Source of the DNA: Dysidea avara
Taxonomy: Eukaryota; Porifera; Demospongiae; Dictyoceratida; Dysideidae
Assembly: GCF_963678975.1 (NCBI RefSeq)
Contig: NC_089272.1
Location: 23,997,471-24,061,470 of the forward strand
Direction: 5' to 3'
Length of the DNA: 64,000 nt
A program made the translations under genes and the position numbers. Under the pieces are notes generated by a model, which made no database searches, had not been told where the DNA came from, and saw only the letters and a list, made by a program, of their open reading frames with translations. Below, piece by piece: positions 12,296 to 22,400 of this stretch; the stretch's first letter is position 1; the number at the start of each line of letters is the position of its first letter.

Positions 12296-12504
12296 AAAGC
12301 CGGGCCAACCCTAGCTCATCTCAAACTCACCCAAAAACTTACCTTTATACAGATAGTGAAAGTCATCATTATGCCAACAGGCAAATGTCAGGTTAGTGTT
12401 AGGGTCGGGTTCGGCTTTGGTTTCTTCTTCACTGGTATGGGTTAGACTATATTATAGTATTTTATATTTGTGACATTTAAATAGTGATAAAACAAGAGGA
12501 ATAG

Positions 12505-12580
12505 CCAGCAAGCACCGGTAGTACAGTGGTAGAGCGTGGGTACTCCAAACCTGGTTGTGTTGGTTCGAACCTAGGTCAGA
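12505..12580 (+). repeat. tRNA-like sequence (SINE head or tRNA pseudogene)
   Basis: GTAGTACAGTGGTAGAGCG resembles a D-arm/A box and GGTTCGAACC is a perfect B-box core, at tRNA-like spacing. The anticodon-arm and T-arm stems pair poorly and there is no matched acceptor stem, so a functional tRNA is unlikely. A T-rich run follows from 12583. A CCCGGC/GCCGGG hairpin lies just upstream at 12289-12303. Confidence 0.5.
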
Positions 12581-12599
12581 TCAGTTTTTTTCTTCATTT

Positions 12600-13289
12600 C
12601 TTATACCTTTGTGTCACATTTTTTATAAGTTTTTTTTAAATAGCAATGACCAGCTAAATAGCAATGACCGGCTAAAATTTTTCCTGTGGTAATTACTGTG
12701 TAAACCTCACAGAAAGTATATAACACAGATAATGGTACAAATGAATTCTATAATTACAGAGTGGTAGATGTTGAAACACAACATCAAGCTTGATTTCATT
12801 AATTTTGTTCATCACATCATCAACATGGTTTTACAGGTACATGTTGTTTGGAGCTGGCTGACTTTACTTGTTGCTTTGGAAAGTAGCTGCTTCCCTCAGA
12901 ATTATCTTACCATGCTTGATTCTAACATTTTCCTTCCTTATTAAGAGTAGCTAGTTCTGCACAAAGTTGTTTGCTATTTTGTTGTTCTATAGTGGAGTCA
13001 AGTCAGGTGTGATGAAAGTTTTGGTGACGTGTCTGCATACAAATCTAGTCAATAAATCTACGTAACATTTGGTAGCTAAGGGATTTAAATGGTAAACAAC
13101 AAAGTTCTCCCCGGCAAAATTGATCCCTATCTCTCATAACACATACCGGAAAGTTTCAATGGGCAAAATTTTTGCGGTATAAAGGGAAAACTTATTCACG
13201 GTTAAACTTTTGCAGTTGGCGGCACCCAAATGTAGCCGTTAGGCACATTCCCAATCAGATAAATGGGCATGACTCACAACGATTATGAC
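12600..13289. other. Spacer, nothing recognised
   Basis: No gene or bounded repeat was seen on either strand. Confidence 0.4.
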
Positions 13290-15405
13290 AGTACTATTTG
13301 TATTTTAAGGATAAAGGCTTATGCCTGTACATCCATAAACAAATTATGTACTTAGCTATTCTAATTACTATACAAAATCAAATAAGCAATTACTGTAGCG
13401 TCTGTCCAGCAGTGTTCTAAAATCATTGACAGAGAGAGAATCAATAATAGACTGGGGTAATGAAATCCAGTCATTGATTACTCTAAAAATTAAATCTTGT
13501 ATATGAATTAGTGTGATTTTTGAATAATTTCCTTGTGTGACCTCTTGTTACAGTAGAAGTGGGTGGGGTAAATAAATGATTTTCTATGTCATAACTGCCT
13601 TTGAGAATTTGGTAAAAATAGATCAAATCACCCCTTCATCTACGGTGTTGTGATGGTATGTATGTTTAGATGTCTTAATCTGTTGTAGTATGATGAATGG
13701 CTGATAGATGGAATCATTCTGATTGCTTTACGCTGTATTGTTTCAAGTTTTTGACTGTCAAGTGTGTAAGAAGGTCACCATATGAAATTGTTATATTCAA
13801 CAATTGGGCGAACAAGTGTTTTATATAGTTTCACCATGACATCAGAGTCTTTACACTCAAATGATTTACAGATGAGACCTAGAATCCGGTAGGCCTTTTT
13901 AATTACCATATCTGTGTGAATATGAAATTTTAATTTTGAGTCAATTTGTATGCCAAGATTTTGAATGTTATCCAATAGCTCCAGCTGGATTCCTGCTATA
14001 ATATAATTGCTGGTGTATGGAGGATTGCCAATATGTAAGATCATGTATTTTAAAATATTAAAAGATAATAACCAATGTTTTGACCAGTCAAGCAAGATAT
14101 TTATGTCATTTTGCAGTACAAGGCAGTCTTCAGAAGAATGGATGGTACGATAGAGCTTTATATCATCTGCAAACATCAGTAACTGACTGGAGACAAGTGA
14201 TGGCAGTTCATATAGAGTAAACAATAACGGACCAAGTATTGAACCTTGTGGGACACTGCTGGAAACCTGTACCCAAGATGACAAGACATCATTAATTTTA
14301 ACACATTGACGTCGACCCATAAGAAAACTTTTGAACCAGCTCAAAAGTTGAACATTAATTCCATATGCTTGAAGTTTCAATAAAAGTCTAGTATGTGGGA
14401 CGCTGTCAAATGCTTTTGAGAAATCAAAATAAACTACATCAGTAGAGAGATGTTCATTGAGTGATAAGGTCCAATCATTTAAAGCAGTAATAGTTGAGTA
14501 CAACATGATCTTGTAGGAACAAACCCATGCTGATTAGGTGAGAATAAGTTATTGTCAGAGAGGTAATTGGACAGAGTATCCTTTATAATAGATTCAAATA
14601 TTGTAATGACAGTAGATGTTAGACAAACGGGACGATAACCAATTTTCCAATCATCTGGTAGTACACTACTTTCTAAGGATTTGTTAAAAAGGATAGACAG
14701 AGGGACACATAACTGATCTGCACACTGTAAAACCTCCGCTGGCCATCCATCTGGTCCAGGTGCCTTACCAGTTTTAAGAGAAGCCAATTTTTCAAACACA
14801 ATAGATGGATCTATGGTAATACTGGATAATGAGATGTCATCACTTTTGTCTATGTTAAAGGTTGGTACTGTACTTGGGTCCTCATTTGTAAAAATGCTGG
14901 AAAAGAACTTGTTAAGTGCATTGGATTTATCTATATCTGAGGTATAAAGTTTGCCATCAAATTCCTTCAATATTTCCTAAAGCTGGTCGCGTTTTCATTC
15001 TATTTCTTGCATAATTCCAAAATGCTTTTGGATTTTCTTTAACATTGTTAGCTATCTGCTGTCTCTCAAACTGTTTACGCAAGTTGTGTGTATAAGTACG
15101 CAAGGAATTACGAGCTTGAGTGTAAGCAACATGATCAGCAGTAGATTGTGATCTGGCATATCTTTTCCACAAACAGTTTCTTTTGTTCTTTAAAGCTTTA
15201 GCTTCTCGAGTGATGTAAAGGTTGTTCTTTTTTTAGGGACTGACATAGGAATACATTCTTTTATGTAGTTATCAAACATACCAGAAAAGTGATCCCAAGC
15301 ACTATTGATGTCAAGGTCCTTCAGAACGTCTTCCCAATCAACTGAAGTGAGTAAACTATTCAGCTTGTTAAAATCAGCATGATATAAATTAAACCAGTGA
15401 TTATG
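13290..15405 (-). mobile_element. LINE (CR1/Jockey-like group), 5'-truncated and disrupted
   Basis: Minus-strand ORF2 remains. From the 5' side there is a linker with VPKKNNLYITREAKALKNKK (about 15180-15260), then a KAFWNYARNR segment (14957-15172), and reverse transcriptase motifs in 14479-14970 (TGKAPGPDGWPAEVL, NQHGFVPTRSC). The catalytic block at 13775-14506 has FDFSKAFDSVPHTRLL, SVPQGSILGPLLF and FADDIKLYR. A C-terminal stretch (LETIQRKAIRMIP) continues to about 13610. The endonuclease domain is missing. Frame changes near 14500 and 14960, further stops beyond 13775, and an apparent deletion near DDWKIGYRPVCLTS make it inactive. The tail ends in A-rich sequence near 13300. Clade assignment is by general resemblance only. 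Confidence 0.85.
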
Positions 15406-15637
15406 TTACCACTAATATTATATGATGTAGGAAACTTCCGGGTAAAGGATAAATGGCAACCCCAGTACCTGGGGTTAGTATATCTATGCTGAAACAGAAC
15501 CTACAGAACACAGAATAGAAAAAAAAATGGAAACGGCCCCAAGACGCCCCTCCCCCAGTGCAAGGTCAACTGATGCTGGAACATGACCCTTCCTACTGAT
15601 AAATGGGCACGTATGGACGGTATGACTACAGACAGTG

Positions 15638-15928
15638 CAGGCCCGTAGGGAAGGGGGGTTCTGAAGAGCCCCCCTCTTCAGTAAAAGGTCCACAGCTTTA
15701 GTAGAAAGGTCCATAATTTTAGTATAAAAGTCCAAAATTTTATCATTTTAGTGACTGAAAGTCTGAAATATCACCAAATTTAGCTTTTTTGGTACGTATT
15801 TTCAAAAAATTTCCCGGGGAGGACCATACTCTCAGATACTTCTTTACCACTCCGTGATGTAAACTGTACAAAAGGTCCACCTTTTTGTCTAAAGAACCTA
15901 CCCAGGTAAAAGTCTGGCTACGGCCCTG
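15638..15928. mobile_element. hAT-like MITE, 291 bp, 5-bp duplication
   Basis: The inverted ends are CAGGCCCGTAGGG and CAGGGCCGTAGCC. The flanks share the 5-bp direct repeat CAGTG (15633-15637 and 15929-15933) rather than 8 bp; a hAT5 group with 5-bp duplications is known. The inside repeats short AAAAGGTCCA/AAAAGTCCA units and has no ORF. Confidence 0.7.
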
Positions 15929-15933
15929 CAGTG

Positions 15934-16435
15934 ATATAGCCTCGAACCCGGGTCAGTTCGACTAACAGTGATACACAATCCCTATAAGTAGGCGTGGCTC
16001 GAAAGAAGCTGGGCTGCTGCAGGACCTTCTAATCATTCTACCTCGTATTTCTGAATTCACATATCAGGTCCAATCCGACAGAGGTAGCTAGCAATAGAAT
16101 TCGCAGCAGGAGGGAACTTTCGCGACAAAACCGCAAAAGTTTCCCCCTTTACGGTAGTCCCTTCATACCGGCATACTCTTGCATACTGGACTGGCTATTA
16201 TTTGGAGTGATTGATCGGTGGTATAGACTATGTTGGTTGGCTGCTTCTAGACCTCAGTAGGGCATGACAGACACCCTTGATGACAGAAAACAGCGGCATT
16301 TTGGCGGGCGCGACTAATTAGTTCTGTTCTAGACGAGCCGCCTTGAACTCAGTTTTGCTGACAGTGCGTGACAGCTAGCATTAGTGTGACAGTGGAGATG
16401 TTGACGCCGTATCTTGACCGGTGAAAACAGCAGTA
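15934..16435 (+). promoter_or_regulatory. Probable 5' flank of the CARD-like gene
   Basis: More GC-rich than its surroundings, with several CpGs (for example TTGGCGGGCGCGACTAAT near 16302). It directly precedes the proposed start codon at 16436. No TATA box was identified. Promoter function is inferred from position and composition only. Confidence 0.3.
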
Positions 16436-19400
16436 ATGGAATACAATCGCTCACTGGAGTATTTAACCCTACAAAGACACTACAAAATGTTTGAGGATCT
16501 CAGTGATTGCTCGCGTGTTGTAGAGAGATGTCACACGTGTGGTTTAGTGGATAAATACACACTGGAAAATATAGCGTCCACCTTAAGTACAATTGATAAA
16601 AATAGGTAAGCTCATACAATATCTAGGATAGCCCCTGGCTATCCCACCCAAAGCGAAGACCATGCCCGGACTCAGTGTTGGGCCTGGTCAGTATAGCTAA
16701 CTATATACCACTTTAGCGTGGGCGTTCAAAGGCGCCGCTCGGTGTTTAACTCGCATATTGCTCAGGCAATATCATGGGAAAGCGATTTGCCAATGACTTT
16801 GATGCCCAGCCAGTTCAAAGAAATGATACGCTTTGACTCGTTATATTGAGCGACATAGAGCTTTGCATTATGGGACTCGATTTTGTAGTGGTTGCTAAAC
16901 TGAGTATATACTCTAAGATGGACTAGTTGGTTGTTAGTAAAGGATAATGAAGGCACAAAATAACTGTTCAGTTGGGCGATCATGGATGCATATAGGGGAA
17001 TTTGTGAATTGCACATATTTATGGCGTCACGAAAAGTTACGACACTGGACGTATAAAATTTGGCAATCAGTAGACAAAATGTGAAAAAAGCAGCTCTATC
17101 AGGTACTCTTATATATTAAAGAAGGTTTAGAATTGGTTGCTAATGTTTTTAAAAGCTTTCTAGCAAGATATTTAGAGAGAAAATTCGCTAAGAGGGCGGT
17201 TTTGCTTGTACCCATGCCTGATACAGACATTGACATGACAGCCTTACTGTTAAAGCTTCGGAGCTCAAACTCCCGACACAACATTGCTGTAAACTGGCTA
17301 ACAACAAGACGTGTTCAATTACAAAATCGGGCTGCTTGTTCAGTAGAAACCTCGACTTCAAAATTGAACACGTCTTGTTGTTAGCCAGTTCACAGCAATG
17401 TTGTGTCGGGAGTTTGAGCTCCGAAGCTTTAACAGTAAGGCTGTCATGTCAGGCATGGGTACAAGCAAAATCGCCCTCTTAGCGAATTTTCTCTCTAAAT
17501 ATCTTGCTAGAAAGCTTTTAAAAACATTAGCAACTAATTCTAAACCTTTGTTAATACACAAGAATACCTCATAGGGCTGCTTTTTCACATTTTGTCCAGT
17601 CAACCCATAAATTTATACGTCCAGTTTTGGTCGGTTTTATTTATGTTCCGTATACTTCGAGTATGCGCAAATCACAAATTCCCTTATTTCTACCCACTGC
17701 ATATCAGCCTTTGAACAGACCAAAGAACGAAAAAACTACTACTGCTATGCTGAAATAGGTTAGTAACTTACAGTCCTAAGTACTTAACTTAATATAACAA
17801 CTTACTTACTGTCCCAATAGCGAAGTTAGTTGGCCTAACTTAGTACAAAAATGAGAAACAATATAAACTCAATCCCACAATCGCAAGTTTTCTAACATAG
17901 TGTGTGGAAGCACAGTAACATATTAATGATGTTTTAATGTAAGGACAACGTTTTGATGGCTATTAGCCCACGCTTTTAAAACCACGATCGATTTTCAGAT
18001 GCTACTGTATAAAACAAATGGGATGAGTTCTCGTTAGTTCTTTCACTTATTAGGTGAGTGCGCCCCAAGTGATATATATCACTCATACCATGGCTGCTTG
18101 GGATTTTGCTGACATACAGCCCTCGGGCCTGTGGCCCTCGAGCTTTGGGTGTATATATCAGCAAACTCCTTCACAGCCGTGGTATAACTATTAAATATAC
18201 TTGCTGTGGGATACATAATATTATCACTGTAAACAACTTGGCACTGCCCTATATAACTTCCGGCTGCTAATTAGACATTGGGCTGTTTCCAACTAGATTT
18301 GAATGTTTTGATTTTACATTCAATTTGTCTAGAACTGACTTAGTATTTAGAATACTATTACGTAATGTACTATAGTTAGAACACGTGTATATGGTGTGCG
18401 TTTATTGTGCTTGTAATCTAGCGTATGTCACGTGCTTTAATTCTATCAGTCGTCAACGTGGTGATCCCGACGTGTCGCTCCTATCTCTAGAACCTGGCCT
18501 ATCTAGTCTCACAGACATTGGTGCTGTGACCAGGATTTCGCCCGAGAACACATTAACACCAGCCAAAGAAGTCGTTGTACCGTGGCAAATCGTTGATAAC
18601 GGTACCCGTTAAGGCAAGCCACGAACCCATTTGATACCGTCGTTGTTTTTGTGTTAATAGCGGATCACGCTGGATAGATGGAGCAATTGTCTCGCCATCA
18701 AGCCTCTCGCAAAGGACTAAAGTCCCACGTGACGCGACTCTACAACAAGATCGATGACCTTGTTGACAAGGAAGTGGACGAGTACTCTATCGCACTACTC
18801 ACTAAAGCCATGGAACAACTCCAGGACAAGTGTGACAAGTTAAATAAAATTGATGAACAGATTATTACTCTAATTGATGAGCCTCAAGGGCTGGAAGACT
18901 ACATTATGGAATCTGAGGACCTTAAGGATGATATTGCAGACAAGTTAACAAGAGTTCAAACCTTCATAGATATACAGAAACAGCCAAAGAACACCAGTCC
19001 ACCAACAAACCAACCACAAGTGAGTCAGTCTGTAGATAGTACAAGTCCACCACAGTCAGTCACCACAGTATCACGCAGTAGTGAAGCACAAATAAGTGCA
19101 AACTTACCATCTGATACCAGCCCACCACAGTTGGATGGTGTAGCAGGGGCAAATAATATTGCAGTGTCATCAAATTCAGTAACTACAACATTGTTAACAC
19201 CTCCTGTTCAGGTTCAGCAAACCAGTAATGTGGTATCCTCTCTATCACTGCCAGAAACCCTTGTTATTAGCAATGTTGCACCACCACCTTTGATACCACT
19301 TGCCCCCACCACATCCATCACAAGTTTTGCCAATCATCAAAGTTCAGTGTTGCTGTCAGTACCTGATGCTAGAAGCTTGTACACGACATCAGTGGATCAC

Positions 19401-22400
19401 TTTACACATCATAGTCTGTTTCCCACTCCAGCAGCTGGATATCACGCCAGCACCCAACAGTTTGCCACTAGCCGTCTACCAAAGCTGTCCTTGCCTACTT
19501 TCTCAGGTGACCCCTTAACTTGGCAGACATTCTGGGATTCGTTCTATGCTGCAATTGATGCCAATCCCAACCTCAGTGGGATACAGAAGTTCAATTATCT
19601 TAAGGCACAATTGCAGGGTAATGCTGCCAGAGCAATTGGTGGATTGCCTCTTACAGATCGGAACTATGTACATGCTATAACACTTGTATATGGTGTGCGT
19701 TTATTGTGCTTGTAATCTAGCGTATGTCACGTGCTTTAATTCTATCAGTCGTCAACGTGGTGATCCCGACGTGTCGCTCCTATCTCTAGAACCTGGCCTA
19801 TCTAGTCTCACAGACACAATTGCTTTAAACGAGTGAACCTTCGAATTTCAGCACATTTGTTTGCACTAAATTAAGTTACTCTAAAGGGGATGCATTCAGG
19901 TAATTAAGGTCTTACCATAGTGTTAGTGAAACAATAGTTGGGTGTCACCTAATAAATTTATATTACGATGTCTGTCTTACTTGAACTATTTAAGGCCATT
20001 CACCGACTGCTTGTATATGGATGGATGTAGGGATCTCCACGAACCGGAAAAGGTAAGCCTACTCATTGGTTTCATGGATATCTGTGTCATTACACATCCT
20101 GGCTTGTACGTTATTGGCCTCACAAACAACCTTGTTTCAGTAAGTTGTCTTGTATTACAGTACCATCTGTAATCACGTAATAAAGCATTAAATTGTGAAA
20201 AAATGCTACTGAAATGTCTAAGGTAGGAAGTTGGTCATGCATCATCAAATATCAAGAAAAGTGTAATCCCAACACTACAGTATCAATACCTAGTAGCTAT
20301 TTTAATGCATAAATTAAACATTCATACATTCTCGTCTTACAGTTATGTTATGGAACATGACCATGCAGTCAGTCTCCTTTGATCAAAGGTTGACCTAAAA
20401 TAATGTCTTTACTCTTCATACGTAACAACAAAGCTATCATATTGGTTTCCGTTTTATTGAGGTAATTTTTGTTTTAATCGCATTGTGTTGTTTCTCTTAC
20501 AATATAAATCTAGCAATTAATGCCCTTATAAATCTGTCTTGTTTGTGGTAAACATTTTACCACATTTATCAGTATGGGCCTACCGTATAGTGGAAAATTT
20601 TTGAGGGATGAAACTTTTGTGAAACTGCAAAATACGATTTTCACGTTTTTAAATTCACGAAAGTCTAGAAAGCGAGTAATAGCTGTGTGTATAAACTCAA
20701 ACATTTTACGATTATATTTTCATGAAGCTATCATCACACACAAAATTTGCAAAAGTTTCATCCCTTGAAAATTCCGGCTATACAGTATTGTTATTGGTAA
20801 TTAATATTGCAGTTTATTTAGATATTTGCACTAACTTTCTATTCAAAGTGAATGTATTTTATTAATAACTAGTAGTATTTGTTGTATCATGAGGCCTTTG
20901 GGGTCCTGCTTTATACTGATATACCTATAAAATTATTTTATCCACATGCATGCACACATGTACGTAACTGTTATGTTAGTGGAGACTTCTTACTTTGTAT
21001 TGCTACTAAACTATCCCATACTTCCTACCTCTGTGTTACTCTACAATAAAACTCAGATTGTAAATATGAAAGAAACTTTCATTCAGGGAAAGTGCATTAT
21101 CTATTAAGGAGAGTAGCTGACATTTAGGGATGAGTCTATTTTGCTTTTTTTCTCACCTATTTTTCTTTCCAGCAATTCTTTTTTTACCTACCTATTTTGC
21201 TCAATATTTTGCTTGTCAACAATCTATTTTGCTCCATAGTTGGTGTACAATGTAATAATAATAATTACATGTAATAATCAATAAGCACTGTTTACATACA
21301 CTATGGTGTTTAGATATTAGTGATTGTATCTTAGCATGATTGATGCCTCCATATAATCCTTTAGTGAATTTCCTTGTAGGTCACCAAATCCTGAATTCAA
21401 TAGTGAGAACACCCTTTCTGCAGCAGCCGAGGAGGGCTGTATGGTCAAGACCTTCTTTACAGCATTTGACCATAAAGGCAAATCAGTTGCATTGAGCTTC
21501 CACCATTCCAGAGCAGCAAGTTCATCACTAATACCATCCGCCTTAGCTACATAAGAAGGAAGTTCAGCCTTCAAATTTTCAAGCTCGTCATCCTTAAAGA
21601 AGGGAACAACCTGCAATGCATTTCAATAATGCTCTTCAATAATGCTCTCTTCCTGCCAGCTGGTGGATTTTTGGCAATTTTTCTCTTACGAGAGAAGTCA
21701 GATGCACTTGGTGCCTTTAGCACACTAAGCAAGGACACTCCACTAGACGTTGGCGTCGTTGAGTTGCTGGCACTTCCGGTAGAACGAGTCCTCGAAGTTG
21801 TACTAGTCGAAGTTGTTGTAACATCTGACTCGCGAGACGATTCACGGTCATCATCATTACTAACAATGCTAAGACTGTCATCTACTTCACTAACATCGCT
21901 TTCAGCACTTGAACTGTAGTCAATGCGTTCTATCACATCCATTGTAGACACTATTTCACACGTGATTATTCGCTAACATGTATTGTGGGTTCGCCTTCGG
22001 GTCAAAGTTCAGCTAGAGCCATACTCATTTAACGTACGAGTGTTAAACGTAGCTATGGTAAGTTGTTACTTGTGTTAGTTATGCAGTTACATTCACACTG
22101 TCTGAAACAGATCTGAGATTAACAAATTTTGCTTATTTTGCGCCTATTTTGCTCGATTTTGCTCCTATTTTGCTCCTATTTTGCCAGCATTTTGCTTGTT
22201 GCTCTTGTATTCCTATTATTCCAATAATTTTGCTGGCGAAATCGACGCATCCCTACTGACATTCTAGCTGTCACATTGCAGACAAGCAGCTCGGAAGTTG
22301 ACATTCAGGGCTTGTTTCCTGCTCACAACAACTTTCTGGTATTCTCTTTAGTCACTGGCATCTGGTATTATAGCTACTGAGACATTCACAATGCTATATA

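Noticed and set aside
12505-12580. Functional tRNA gene
   Set aside because: The boxes are good but the acceptor, anticodon and T stems do not pair well; it was kept as a tRNA-like repeat.
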